Shown here: positions 1-8,547 of the stretch, piece by piece | Position numbering within the stretch: position 1 is the first letter of the stretch | Layout: every line of letters starts with the position of its first letter | Assembly (NCBI RefSeq): GCF_023954335.1 | Contig: NZ_JAMLIE010000003.1 | Location: forward strand, 168,501 to 232,500 | Direction: 5' to 3' | DNA length: 64,000 nucleotides | Source of the DNA: Aquamicrobium sp. | Lineage (GTDB): Bacteria > Pseudomonadota > Alphaproteobacteria > Rhizobiales > Rhizobiaceae | Position numbers and translations under genes: made by a program | The notes under the pieces: model-generated | Told to the model about the DNA's origin: nothing | What the model saw: the letters and a program-made list of their open reading frames with translations, nothing else | Databases searched by the model: none

Positions 1-263
1 AGCGCGCCGGCATAGAACGGGTTGAGGACGTCCGAGATCACCAGCCCGACGATGCCGGAGCGGCGGGTGATCAGCGTGCGCGCCAGCATGTTCGGGCGAT
101 AGCCCAGCGCCTCGGCCGCGCGCATCACCTTCTCGCGCGTCGCCGGCGAGACGCTGGCGCCCTTGGTGAAGGTGCGCGACACTGCCGAGCGGGACACGCC
201 GGCAAGCGCCGCCACGTCGATCGAGCGCGGCGGGTCGACCTTTCGCCCGGTCTTCTTCTGCAT
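1..263 (-). CDS. LacI-family transcriptional regulator, N-terminal part (runs off the window)
   Basis: Only the first 87 or so codons are present; the gene continues left of base 1. Read from the ATG at 263, the protein has a LacI-type helix-turn-helix at about residues 14-35 (IDVAALAGVSRSAVSRTFT) and the hinge region, followed by the start of the periplasmic-binding-protein-like core (GIVGLVISDVLNPFY). It is divergent from the ribokinase operon, and the LacI-style palindrome at 409-426 lies in the shared intergenic region, so it is the likely local repressor. The ligand, probably ribose or a nucleoside, is inferred from the neighbours. Confidence 0.9.
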   Translation of the reverse strand, partial: MQKKTGRKVDPPRSIDVAALAGVSRSAVSRTFTKGASVSPATREKVMRAAEALGYRPNMLARTLITRRSGIVGLVISDVLNPFYAGA

Positions 264-382
264 CTCCACTCCCTGCCCGGTTCGGCATCCTGTTACCAGA
301 TTTGCGCCCCGAAGGGCCAGAGCCGAACGCCGTTTCGAGCCTGCCGGCCGCCGTCGCCGCGGGCGCCTCCTCCGATGTCGGG

Positions 383-426
383 TTGACAGGCGAGGTGCTG
401 CGGCTACTATTGCACTCGTGTGCAAT
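383..426 (+). promoter_or_regulatory. Promoter with overlapping LacI-type operator
   Basis: TTGACA at 383-388 and TACTAT at 405-410 form a -35/-10 pair with a 16-nt spacer. An 18-nt inverted repeat with arms ATTGCAC and GTGCAAT and a central CG covers 409-426, overlapping the -10 and the probable start site. A central CpG in such a palindrome is typical of LacI-family operators. It lies 17 bases before the ribokinase start at 443 and next to the divergent LacI gene, so repression of the downstream operon is the natural reading. Confidence 0.7.
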
Positions 427-442
427 CTTTGACGGACGGGAC

Positions 443-1396
443 ATGCGGGAGGGGATCGTCGTTGTGGGCAGCTATCTGCGCGACGTCAGCGTGGTGGTCG
501 ACGGCTTCCCGTCGCCGGGAGAGACCGTGGTCGGCCGCGGCCTGCTTCAGTCCCATGGCGGCAAGGGCAGCAACCAGGCCGTCCAGGCCGCCCGCGCCGG
601 CGCGGACGTGACCCTGATCGCCGCGACCGGCGACGACGAGGCGGGTGAGGCCGCGCGCCGCCTGTGGGCGGACGAAGGCATCGCCACCGACGGCGCCCTC
701 GCCGTCGAGGATGCCGCGACCGGCACGGCGCTGATCGTCGTCGAGGCCGGCGGCCAGAACATGATCGTCATCGACCCCGGCGCGAATGCGCGCCTGTCGC
801 CCGCCGCGGTCGAGGCGCGCCGCGACCTCGTCGCTAACGCGGGCCTCGTCGTCGGCCAGCTCGAAACGCCCATTCCCGCCATGATCGAGGCCTTTTCCAT
901 CGCCCGGCGCGGCGGCGCGCGCACATTGCTCAACGCCGCGCCCGCGCCGGCGAGCCTGCCCGATGAGCTGCGCGCGCTGATCGACATCCTGATCGTCAAC
1001 GAGATCGAGGCGCTCCAGCTTGCCGGCATGGACGCCGATGCCGATCCGCGCGAGGCCGCCGCCCGGCTGGCGAAGACCGTCGGCCTCGCCGTGGTGGTCA
1101 CGCTCGGGGCCGGCGGCGCGATGCTGATCGACACGGCCGGGCGCCGCGCCGCCGCGTCCGCCCTCGATGTCGCGGTGGTCGACACGACCGGCGCGGGCGA
1201 CGCGTTCGTCGGCGCCTTTGCCGCGCGATGGATCGAGGACGGCGCCCTCGATGCCGCGCTGGCATGGGGCGTCGCCGCCGGATCGCTGGCCTGCACCCGG
1301 CGCGGCGTCGTGCCGAGCCTGGCCGGCCGCGAGGAGATCACTGAGGCCGCTGCCCCGGGCATGCGGCCGGCCATGGAAAGTGGAGGATGCCTATGA
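443..1396 (+). CDS. rbsK: Ribokinase (PfkB-family sugar kinase)
   Basis: 317 aa, the usual ribokinase length. It would phosphorylate ribose with ATP to ribose 5-phosphate in the cytoplasm. The N-terminal PfkB signature is seen as GGKGSNQAVQAARAG near residue 36, and the C-terminal ATP/catalytic motif DTTGAGDAF starts at D247, putting the catalytic base at D253. An upstream ATG at 302 stays in frame, but the 47 extra residues do not resemble the family and would overlap the promoter, so the ATG at 443 was chosen. Its end overlaps the start of the nucleoside hydrolase by 10 bases. The pairing suggests it handles ribose released from nucleosides. Confidence 0.9.
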   Translation: MREGIVVVGSYLRDVSVVVDGFPSPGETVVGRGLLQSHGGKGSNQAVQAARAGADVTLIAATGDDEAGEAARRLWADEGIATDGALAVEDAATGTALIVVEAGGQNMIVIDPGANARLSPAAVEARRDLVANAGLVVGQLETPIPAMIEAFSIARRGGARTLLNAAPAPASLPDELRALIDILIVNEIEALQLAGMDADADPREAAARLAKTVGLAVVVTLGAGGAMLIDTAGRRAAASALDVAVVDTTGAGDAFVGAFAARWIEDGALDAALAWGVAAGSLACTRRGVVPSLAGREEITEAAAPGMRPAMESGGCL

Positions 1397-2349
1397 CCCG
1401 CATGATCATCGACTGCGACCCCGGACACGACGACGCGATGGCGCTGCTCTATGCCGCCAAAACCGTCGACCTGATCGGCATAACCACGGTGTTCGGCAAC
1501 ACCACGGTCGAGCAGACGACGCGCAACGCGCTCTCGATATGCCGGCTGGCCGGGCTCGACGTGCCGGTGGCCAAGGGGATGAGCAAGCCGTTGGTCACGC
1601 CGGCGCCGCCGGTGGTGACCGCCGACATGCACGGCGCCAACGGCATCGCCGGCGCCGACCTTCCCGAGCCGGACCGAGACCCGGTCGCCGAGCACGCCGT
1701 CACCTTCATCATCGAGCAGGCGCGCCGCCATCGCGGCGAGCTCGTCCTCGCCGGCATCGGCGCGCTGACCAACATCGCCATGGCCCTGAAGCTGGAGCCG
1801 CGCCTCGTCGAATGGCTGGCCGGCATCACCGTCATGGGCGGCTCGACCACGATCGGCAACATCACGCCGCTCGCCGAATACAACATCTACTGCGATCCCG
1901 AGGCGGCGTCCGTCGTGTTCAACTGCGGCCTGCCGATCGTCATGGCTGGCCTCAACGTCACCCGGCAGGCCGGCGTCGGCGACCGGCACGTCGAGCGGCT
2001 GCGCGCCACCGGCGGCCCCGTCGGCAAGGCGTTCGGCGACCTGATGCAGTTCTACCTCACGCGCTCGCGCGAGGTGTTCAACCTGTCGGCCGCCTCGATG
2101 CACGATCCCTGCGCCATCATCCCCTATGTCGAGCCGTCGCTGATGACCTTGCAGGACGCCCACGTCCACATCGAGCTGGCCAGCCCGCAATTGCGCGGCA
2201 TGACGGCGTGCGACCTGCGCAAGGTCAATTCCCGCAACACCAGCGTCATCGAGGGCAACGCCGCCCCCAACGCGAAGGTGGCGGTGGCGATAGAGGGCGA
2301 CGCCGCGGTCGACCACGTCATCGAGATCATCGCCGGCTACGACGCCTAG
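1387..2349 (+). CDS. Inosine/uridine-preferring nucleoside hydrolase family protein
   Basis: 320 aa. The N-terminal DCDPGHDD motif (D11, D15, D16) is the calcium-binding signature of nucleoside hydrolases, which cleave ribonucleosides to ribose and free base. A second hallmark, an HG-x-NG-x-x-G segment, lies near residue 80 (HGANGIAGADLP), and an NxxPxAEYN-like stretch near residue 160 fits the substrate pocket. The start overlaps the end of the ribokinase gene, implying translational coupling, and the two enzymes make a consecutive pathway. ATG at 1393 is an alternative start. Base preference cannot be told from sequence. Confidence 0.9.
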   Translation: MPMTRMIIDCDPGHDDAMALLYAAKTVDLIGITTVFGNTTVEQTTRNALSICRLAGLDVPVAKGMSKPLVTPAPPVVTADMHGANGIAGADLPEPDRDPVAEHAVTFIIEQARRHRGELVLAGIGALTNIAMALKLEPRLVEWLAGITVMGGSTTIGNITPLAEYNIYCDPEAASVVFNCGLPIVMAGLNVTRQAGVGDRHVERLRATGGPVGKAFGDLMQFYLTRSREVFNLSAASMHDPCAIIPYVEPSLMTLQDAHVHIELASPQLRGMTACDLRKVNSRNTSVIEGNAAPNAKVAVAIEGDAAVDHVIEIIAGYDA

Positions 2350-2395
2350 GAACGTCGCCCGGCCCCGGCCGGATCAAGCAACAAGGGAGGAAAGC

Positions 2396-3649
2396 ATGTT
2401 CAGATTCCGCACCGCCGCAAGCGCCGTCGCGCTCGGCCTCATGGCCCTGGCGACGCATTCGCCTTCGTTGGCCCAGGACAAGACGCTCAGCATCGTCTGG
2501 ATGGGCTGGCCCGACGAGCACGTGAAACCGATGATGGACGCGTTCATGGCAGCGCATCCCGACATCACGGTCAATTACGAGCGCGTCCCCTTCAACCAGA
2601 TCTTCCAGACGCTCGACGTGCGGCTCAACGCCCGCACCCCCGATCCGGACGTCTATTCCGTTGACAGCCCGCTGACCGCCTCCTACGCCGTGCGCGGCCA
2701 TCTGCTCGACCTCACCGAAATCATCGACGTCGACAAACTGACGCCCGCCGCGCGCGCGGCGGCCCAGTATGACGGCAAGCTCTATTCCGCGCCGATCGCC
2801 AGCAGCAGCGCGCTGCTGTTCTACAACAAGGCGCTGCTCGACGCCGCCGGCGTCCCCCATCCCTCGACCGACCCGGCCGAGCGCATGACCTGGGAGGCAG
2901 TCGTCGAGGGAGCCAAGTCGATCCGCGACGAGAAGGCCGGCGTCTGGGGCCTGGTGATCGAGCAGTCGGAGCGGCCCTACCAGCTCCTGCCGATGGCCCA
3001 GTCCCTCGGCGCGACCGGCATCTCGGAAGACGGGCTGACGGCCACGGGCTACGTCGACTCGCCCGAATTCGTCGAGGCGGCGACCTTCTACCGCAACCTG
3101 TTCAACGAGTGGCGCGTCTCGCCGACCGGCGTCTTCGACCACAATCTCTCGCAGGAGCTTTTCGGCACGGGCAAGACCGGCTTCTTCATCGGCGGTCCGT
3201 GGATGCTGTCCATCCTCGCCAACTATCCCGACCTCGACTGGGGCGTCGCGCCCTTCCCCTATTTCGAGAAGGGCAAGCCGGTGACGCCGACGGGCTCGTG
3301 GCATGTCGGCATCAACCCGCGCACCGACGCGATGGATGCGGCCAAGACCTTCGTCAACTGGTATCTGTCCGACGCGGCGCAGCAGGAATGGTTCAAGCTC
3401 CGCAGCTATCCGCCCGTCACCAGCAGCATGTGGGAGCTGGAGGCTGAGGCCTTCGACAGCGACGGCTGGCAGATCATGCGCCATGAGCTCGACGAGACCG
3501 CCGTGGCCCGCCCGGCGACGCCCGGATGGCGCGAGTACGAGGACATCCTGCGCGTCGCCTTCCGCGACATCCAGACGGGCGAGGACCCGCAGACGGCGCT
3601 CACGCGGGCGGCCACGCAGATCGACCGCGAGCTGGTCAAGTACCGCTGA
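2396..3649 (+). CDS. Extracellular solute-binding protein, carbohydrate (CUT1) ABC type
   Basis: 417 aa with a signal peptide ending at about SLA-QD (residues 25-27). The mature part starts KTLSIVWMGWPDE, typical of family 1 binding proteins that serve maltose-like CUT1 importers. It sits 46 bases after the nucleoside hydrolase with an aagggagg ribosome binding site and is followed by two permeases and an ATPase in the same direction. The substrate is unknown from sequence; being locked in an operon with ribokinase and a nucleoside hydrolase, a ribonucleoside or other riboside is the best guess. Confidence 0.88.
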   Translation: MFRFRTAASAVALGLMALATHSPSLAQDKTLSIVWMGWPDEHVKPMMDAFMAAHPDITVNYERVPFNQIFQTLDVRLNARTPDPDVYSVDSPLTASYAVRGHLLDLTEIIDVDKLTPAARAAAQYDGKLYSAPIASSSALLFYNKALLDAAGVPHPSTDPAERMTWEAVVEGAKSIRDEKAGVWGLVIEQSERPYQLLPMAQSLGATGISEDGLTATGYVDSPEFVEAATFYRNLFNEWRVSPTGVFDHNLSQELFGTGKTGFFIGGPWMLSILANYPDLDWGVAPFPYFEKGKPVTPTGSWHVGINPRTDAMDAAKTFVNWYLSDAAQQEWFKLRSYPPVTSSMWELEAEAFDSDGWQIMRHELDETAVARPATPGWREYEDILRVAFRDIQTGEDPQTALTRAATQIDRELVKYR

Positions 3650-3668
3650 CGGACGGAGGCCGGCCGAG

Positions 3669-4532
3669 ATGCGCGAACGCGCCATCGTTCCCTTCGCCTT
3701 CCTGGCGCTCGCGCTGATCGGCCTGGCTGTCTTCCGGGTGGTGCCCATCTTCATCGCCGGGATCGGCAGCCTGTTCAGCGTCTCGCTGATGGGCGACCGC
3801 GTCTTCGTCGGCCTCGGCAATCACCTGTCGCTGTTCGCCGATCCCGGCTTCTGGCAGTCGCTGCGGGTGACGCTGATCTTCAACCTGCTGATCAACCCGA
3901 TCCAGGTCGTGCTGGCGTTCATCCTCGCCATGCTGGTGTTCCGGCCCTCGCCGGGCATCGTCTTCTTCCGCACCGCCTTCTTCATGCCGATGACCTTCTC
4001 CATCGCGCTGACGGCGGTGCTGTGGAGCATCCTGCTCGACCCGTCGCTCGGGCTGGTCAACAGCATCCTCGCCGAGCTCGGCTTCGAGCGCCAGCCCTTC
4101 TTCCGCAGCCAGAACCAGGCGCTCGGCACCATGATCTTCATCGCCACCTGGAAGGGCGTCGGCTACTGGATGCTGTTCCTGCTGGCCGGGCTCAACGGCA
4201 TTCCGAAGGACGTCTACGAGGCGGCCGCTCTCGACGGGGCGCTCGGCTGGCGGCGCTTCGTCAACATCACGCTTCCGCTGATGCGCCGGCCGCTGGTCTT
4301 CGTGCTCGTCGCCGACACGGCCATCAACTTCCTGTTCTTCGCGCCGGTCTACATCATCACCAACGGCGGCCCGAGCGAGGCCACCAACCTGCTGATGTTC
4401 CAGGCCTACCAGTCGGCCTTCGCCTACCTCAACATGGGCCGCTCACTGGCGATCTCGACGATCATCCTTCTGGTGATCGCCATCTTCGCCGTGATCGAGT
4501 TCCGGTTTTTCCGCGAGCGCAAGGATGTCTGA
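3669..4532 (+). CDS. ABC transporter permease, MalF/UgpA type
   Basis: 287 aa, about six membrane segments. The EAA loop motif that contacts the ATPase is visible as YEAAALDGALGWRRFVNITLP near residues 178-198. The ATG at 3669 is preceded by a GGAGG-like site and removes a long non-homologous upstream extension. It lies 19 bases after the binding protein and overlaps the next permease by 8 bases, so it forms a heterodimeric inner-membrane channel with that gene product. Confidence 0.88.
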   Translation: MRERAIVPFAFLALALIGLAVFRVVPIFIAGIGSLFSVSLMGDRVFVGLGNHLSLFADPGFWQSLRVTLIFNLLINPIQVVLAFILAMLVFRPSPGIVFFRTAFFMPMTFSIALTAVLWSILLDPSLGLVNSILAELGFERQPFFRSQNQALGTMIFIATWKGVGYWMLFLLAGLNGIPKDVYEAAALDGALGWRRFVNITLPLMRRPLVFVLVADTAINFLFFAPVYIITNGGPSEATNLLMFQAYQSAFAYLNMGRSLAISTIILLVIAIFAVIEFRFFRERKDV

Positions 4533-5379
4533 CGTGAACGGATATGCCGGGGCGAAATGGTCGGGCGAGGTGCCGCGCTACGGCCTGCTGATCGCCATCG
4601 CGGTGGTTCAGCTCCTGCCCATCGTCTGGATGATTATCTCCTCCTTCCGGCCGGCCGACGAGATATTCCGCCACACCAGCGAGATCTCGTGGCGCACATT
4701 CTTTCCCACCACCGTGACCTTCGACAACTACCTTGCGCTGCTGTCCGGCGACTTCCCCGTCGCCGTGCGCAACTCGCTGATCGTCGCCGGGGCGACGGTG
4801 GCCATCGGCGTCGTCGTCAACTCGCTGGCCGGCTTCGCCTTCGCCGTGTTCGACTTCCCGTTCAAGCGCACGCTGTTCGTCCTCGTGCTGGCGAGCTTCA
4901 TGATGCCGTTCGAGGCGCTCGTCATCCCCCTCTACACGCTGGTGCGGGCGCTCGGCTGGACCGACAGCTTCAAGGCGCTGATCCTGCCCGAGGTGGCCAA
5001 CGGGCTGGTCATCTTCCTGTTCCGCCAGTTCTTCGCCGCCATCCCGCGCGAGATCATCGAGGCCGCGCGCATGGACGGCGCGTCGTGGCTCCAGATATAC
5101 TGGCGCATCGCCATGCCGCTGTCGGGGGCGACGGTCGCCACCGCCGCGCTGATGATCTTCATCCTGCAATGGGACGCGTTCTTCTGGCCGCTGGTGGCGG
5201 CGAGCTCGCCCGACTATGTCGTGGTGCAGGTGGCGATCGCCCGCAACGCCGATTTCGAGCAGGCCAACTGGGGACAGATGTTCGCCGCCACGACCATGGC
5301 GGTCAGCGTCGCGCTGATCCCCTTCATCCTGTTCCAGCGGTTCTACGTGCGGACGCTGACGCAGAGCGGACTGAAGTAG
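4525..5379 (+). CDS. ABC transporter permease, MalG/UgpE type
   Basis: 284 aa with about six hydrophobic segments, starting inside the last codons of the preceding permease. The EAA loop appears as IEAARMDGASWLQIYWRIAMP near residue 178. It is the second half of the transmembrane channel of this CUT1 importer. The pair order (F-like then G-like) and the following ATPase match the standard layout of sugar importers in rhizobia. Confidence 0.88.
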   Translation: MSDVNGYAGAKWSGEVPRYGLLIAIAVVQLLPIVWMIISSFRPADEIFRHTSEISWRTFFPTTVTFDNYLALLSGDFPVAVRNSLIVAGATVAIGVVVNSLAGFAFAVFDFPFKRTLFVLVLASFMMPFEALVIPLYTLVRALGWTDSFKALILPEVANGLVIFLFRQFFAAIPREIIEAARMDGASWLQIYWRIAMPLSGATVATAALMIFILQWDAFFWPLVAASSPDYVVVQVAIARNADFEQANWGQMFAATTMAVSVALIPFILFQRFYVRTLTQSGLK

Positions 5380-5391
5380 GAGCAACGGCAA

Positions 5392-6495
5392 ATGGCGCAT
5401 CTCCAGCTCGAATCGGTCGTCAAGTCCTATGGCCAGACGCAGGTGCTGCACGGGGTCGACCTGACGGTGCCGGGCGGCGCGTTCTGCGTCTTCGTCGGCC
5501 CCTCGGGCTGCGGCAAGTCGACCCTGCTGCGCATGATCGCCGGGCTGGAGCCGATCACCGGCGGCAAGGTGCTGATCGACGGGACCGTGGTCAACGATCT
5601 CGCCCCGCATCGTCGCGAGGTGGCGATGGTGTTCCAGAACTACGCGCTCTATCCGCATATGAGCGTCTACGACAACATGGCGTTCGGGCTGAAGATGGCG
5701 CGCATGCCGAAGGGCGAGATCGACCGCCGGGTCCGGCGCGCCGCCGCCAGCCTGCGCATCGATTCCCTGCTCGAGCGCCGGCCGGCGGCCCTGTCCGGCG
5801 GGCAGCGGCAGCGCGTCGCCATCGGCAGGGCGATCACCCGCGATCCCAAGATCTTCCTGTTCGACGAGCCGCTGTCGAACCTCGACGCCGAGCTGCGCGT
5901 GAGCATGCGCCTCGAGATCGCGCGGCTGCACAAGGAGCTCGGCGCGACCATGGTCTACGTCACCCACGACCAGGTCGAGGCGATGACGCTCGCCGACCTG
6001 ATCGTGGTCATGAATGCCGGCCGCATCGAGCAGATCGGCACGCCCGAGGACATCTACGAGCGGCCCGCCAACCGCTTCGTCGCCGGCTTCATGGGCGCGC
6101 CGCGCATGAACTTCCTGCCGGGACGCGTCGAGACGAAGGCGGGCGAGCCGGTCGTGGCCCTCGGCGGCGGGAGAACGCTGCCGCTGGCGGGCGCGGCGAT
6201 CGGCGCGCTGGCGCCCGGGCAGGCCGTCTCCCTCGGCATCAGGCCGGAGGCGCTGCGCATCGCCGGCGCCGGCGAGCCCGGCGCGGTGCCGCTCGGCGTG
6301 TACCACAGCGAATATCTCGGCGGGTCGAACTACATCTATCTCGACGCCGGCGACCTGATCCCGCAGGCGGACGAGCATCTCGTCGTCGCCGCGCCCGCCT
6401 CGCAGCGGCCGGCCGTCGGCGAGAAGATCGGCATCGTCTTCGACGCGGCGCGGCTGCACGTCTTCGACGAAGAGGGCAACGCCGTCGGGGCCTGA
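5392..6495 (+). CDS. ABC transporter ATP-binding protein, MalK/UgpC type
   Basis: 367 aa, the length of MalK-type ATPases with a C-terminal regulatory (TOBE) extension. Walker A is GPSGCGKST at residues 36-44, the signature LSGGQ begins at L134 and Walker B ends with D158-E159. Residues beyond about 240 form the OB/TOBE region (GIRPEALRIAG). It energises the two upstream permeases. The gene ends 9 bases before the stop of the convergent FAH-family gene. Confidence 0.9.
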   Translation: MAHLQLESVVKSYGQTQVLHGVDLTVPGGAFCVFVGPSGCGKSTLLRMIAGLEPITGGKVLIDGTVVNDLAPHRREVAMVFQNYALYPHMSVYDNMAFGLKMARMPKGEIDRRVRRAAASLRIDSLLERRPAALSGGQRQRVAIGRAITRDPKIFLFDEPLSNLDAELRVSMRLEIARLHKELGATMVYVTHDQVEAMTLADLIVVMNAGRIEQIGTPEDIYERPANRFVAGFMGAPRMNFLPGRVETKAGEPVVALGGGRTLPLAGAAIGALAPGQAVSLGIRPEALRIAGAGEPGAVPLGVYHSEYLGGSNYIYLDAGDLIPQADEHLVVAAPASQRPAVGEKIGIVFDAARLHVFDEEGNAVGA

Positions 6496-6504
6496 CCGCG
6501 AGCC

Positions 6505-7353
6505 TCAGCCGGCGGGGGCGTGCAGCACCGGCTGGCTCTGCACGCCCAGCCCGTCGATCCCCGCGCGCACGGTCTCCCCGCCCTTGAGGAAGACCGGGGG
6601 CTTTTGCCCCATTCCCACGCCCGGCGGCGTCCCGGTGGCGATGACGTCGCCCGGCTCCAGCCGCATGAAACGGCTGACATAGCTGACGATCTCGCGGACG
6701 CCGAAGATCATCGTCCGCGTCGATCCCTGCTGGTAGCGCCGGCCGTCGACCTCGAGCCAGAGCGCGAGCTCCTGCGGGTCGGCGATCTCGTCGGCCGTCA
6801 CCAGCCACGGCCCGAGCGGAGCGAAGCTGTCGCAGCTCTTGCCCTTGTCCCAGGTGCCGCCGCGGTCGAACTGGAAACCGCGTTCGGAGACGTCGTTGAC
6901 GACGCAATAGCCCGCGACATGGTCGAGCGCCCGCGCCGCGCCGACATGGCTCGCCTCCGTGCCGATGACGACGCCGAGCTCGACCTCCCAGTCGACCTTC
7001 TCCGCCCCGCGCGGAATGACGATCGGGTCGTTCGGCCCGCAGATCGCGCTCGATGCCTTCAGGAAGATGATCGGCTCGGCGGGAATCGGCAGGCCGGCTT
7101 CGCGCGCGTGGTCCTCGTAGTTCAGCCCGATGCAGACGATCTTCCCGACCCTGCCGACGCAGGGGCCGACGCGCCCGGACCGGATGACGGGCAGGCCGCC
7201 GAGGTCCGCGCCCCTCAGGGCGGAAAGCGGCGCGTGGCCGAGGCTTGCCCCGTCGATGTCGGCAATGAGGCCCGACAGGTCGCGGATGTCGCCATTGGCG
7301 TCCAGTGCCGCCGGCTTCTCCCGGCCGTGCTCTCCGACGCGAAGCAGCTTCAT
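6505..7353 (-). CDS. Fumarylacetoacetate hydrolase family protein
   Basis: 282 aa. The FAH catalytic core is visible: CIGLNYEDHAREAG near residue 73, metal-ligand glutamates in the WEVELGVVIG stretch, and the aspartate in CVVNDVSERGFQ. Members of this length hydrolyse or decarboxylate 2,4-dioxo acids; well-known relatives act on 2,4-diketo-3-deoxy-fuconate or -rhamnonate, giving pyruvate plus lactate, or on acylpyruvates. The start overlaps the stop of the upstream SDR gene by 4 bases (ATGA), and it is the last gene of the TRAP operon. A sugar-acid role is inferred from the SDR and TRAP neighbours; the exact substrate is open. Confidence 0.88.
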   Translation of the reverse strand: MKLLRVGEHGREKPAALDANGDIRDLSGLIADIDGASLGHAPLSALRGADLGGLPVIRSGRVGPCVGRVGKIVCIGLNYEDHAREAGLPIPAEPIIFLKASSAICGPNDPIVIPRGAEKVDWEVELGVVIGTEASHVGAARALDHVAGYCVVNDVSERGFQFDRGGTWDKGKSCDSFAPLGPWLVTADEIADPQELALWLEVDGRRYQQGSTRTMIFGVREIVSYVSRFMRLEPGDVIATGTPPGVGMGQKPPVFLKGGETVRAGIDGLGVQSQPVLHAPAG

Positions 7354-8201
7354 GCCGTGTCCTCTCCATTGGCGGACCCGGCCGCGAGGAGGTTGCCGAA
7401 ATTCATCCAGTGCGATGTCGTCAGCCAGCCGGCATCGACCGGGATCGAGGCCCCCGAGACACCGCTCGAACCGTCCGAGATCAGGAAGCTGACCACCGAG
7501 GCGATCTCCTCGATCTCCACCAGTCGCCCCATCGCGCTCGCCTTCTCCAGCACGCGCGCGTCCCGCTTGCCCGAATCCATCTTCGCCTGCAAGGCGGGCG
7601 TGCGCGTGAAGCCGGGCGCCACCGCGTTGACCCGGATCGACTTGGCTCCCAGCTCGCCTGCCGAAAGCCGGGTCAGGGCGCCCAGCGCGACCTTGCTCGG
7701 CGCGTAGGCATGGAGCGGCAGCGGCCGCCGCTCGTTGATCGAGGTGATGTTGACGATGGCCCCGCCGCCATTGCCGGCCATCATCGCGCCGAACCATTTC
7801 GTGCAGTGGAACGCGCCGAAATAATTCACGTCCCAGACCTTCCTCTGGTGGTCGAGGTCCATCTCCAGAAGCGGCACCGCGTCCTGAAGGATGCCCGCCG
7901 CGTTGACGAGGCCCGCCACCGCGACGCCGCGCCCGGCGAGGTCCCTGGAGCACCGTTCGACGGCGTCGGGACTGGAAACGTCGAGGGCGGCGACGGCGAG
8001 CCTGTCATCCGCGCCGATCCGCGCGCGCAGCCCTTCGAGGCTCGCGGGCGTCAGGTCGAGCGCCAGCACGCGCCACCCGTCGGCGAGCAGGCGCTCGACG
8101 ATGCCCGAGCCGATCCCGCCCGCCGCGCCGGTGACGACAATGCGCGCGCCGGCCTCGCGCAGGCGGGCCATCGGGGTTGCCTGTCTTTTCGTGTCGCTCA
8201 T
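7350..8201 (-). CDS. Short-chain dehydrogenase/reductase (SDR)
   Basis: 283 aa. The cofactor motif TGAAGGIG spans residues 24-31, the NAG segment (VNAAGI) follows in mid-protein, and the catalytic Tyr166-x3-Lys170 lies in AYAPSK. Classical SDRs oxidise or reduce a hydroxyl/keto group with NAD(P). Translational overlap with the FAH-family gene suggests consecutive steps, as in non-phosphorylative deoxy-sugar-acid pathways where an SDR oxidises a 2-keto-3-deoxy acid before FAH-type cleavage. That pathway assignment is inference. Confidence 0.9.
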   Translation of the reverse strand: MSDTKRQATPMARLREAGARIVVTGAAGGIGSGIVERLLADGWRVLALDLTPASLEGLRARIGADDRLAVAALDVSSPDAVERCSRDLAGRGVAVAGLVNAAGILQDAVPLLEMDLDHQRKVWDVNYFGAFHCTKWFGAMMAGNGGGAIVNITSINERRPLPLHAYAPSKVALGALTRLSAGELGAKSIRVNAVAPGFTRTPALQAKMDSGKRDARVLEKASAMGRLVEIEEIASVVSFLISDGSSGVSGASIPVDAGWLTTSHWMNFGNLLAAGSANGEDTA

Positions 8202-8250
8202 TCTAAGCTGCCTCCCGGCCGGAACTGTCAGGTCGATGGTGAACGATGTC

Positions 8251-8532
8251 TCAGGACGGGATGACCTTGCGCCACGGCAGCACCTCGACCGTTTCGAACA
8301 GGCCCGCCACGGCGTAGGGATCGCCCTCGGCGAAGGCGCGGGCCGCGTCGAGGTCCGGCAGGTCTATCACGATCAGGCCGCCGATCGAATTGTCGCTTCC
8401 CGCCGCTAGGAACGGCCCCGCGAACAGGATCCTGTCCCTGTAGGGCTCGAGGTAGACGAGATGGTCCGCCCGGGTGCGGGCGCGGAGCTCCAGCCCGCCG
8501 GGCCTGTCCTTGCATATGACGGCGAAGTGCAT
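8251..8532 (-). CDS. YciI-family protein
   Basis: 93 aa, the usual size for this small alpha-beta fold. It starts MHFAVICKD and carries the conserved RADHLVYL segment and a DPYAVAGLFE stretch near residue 70, both typical of YciI-like (dehydrochlorinase/monooxygenase-fold) proteins. Its biochemical role is unknown. It sits between the TRAP large permease and the SDR in one transcription unit and may act on the same substrate, for example as a lactonase- or isomerase-like helper; that is speculation. Confidence 0.85.
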   Translation of the reverse strand: MHFAVICKDRPGGLELRARTRADHLVYLEPYRDRILFAGPFLAAGSDNSIGGLIVIDLPDLDAARAFAEGDPYAVAGLFETVEVLPWRKVIPS

Positions 8533-8547
8533 CGGCTGCGTTTCTCC

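Noticed and set aside
4462..6459. 665-aa minus-strand frame and the matching 676-aa plus-strand alternative frame
   Set aside because: Both are shadows of the permease and MalK-type ATPase genes, whose Walker and EAA motifs fix the true frame.
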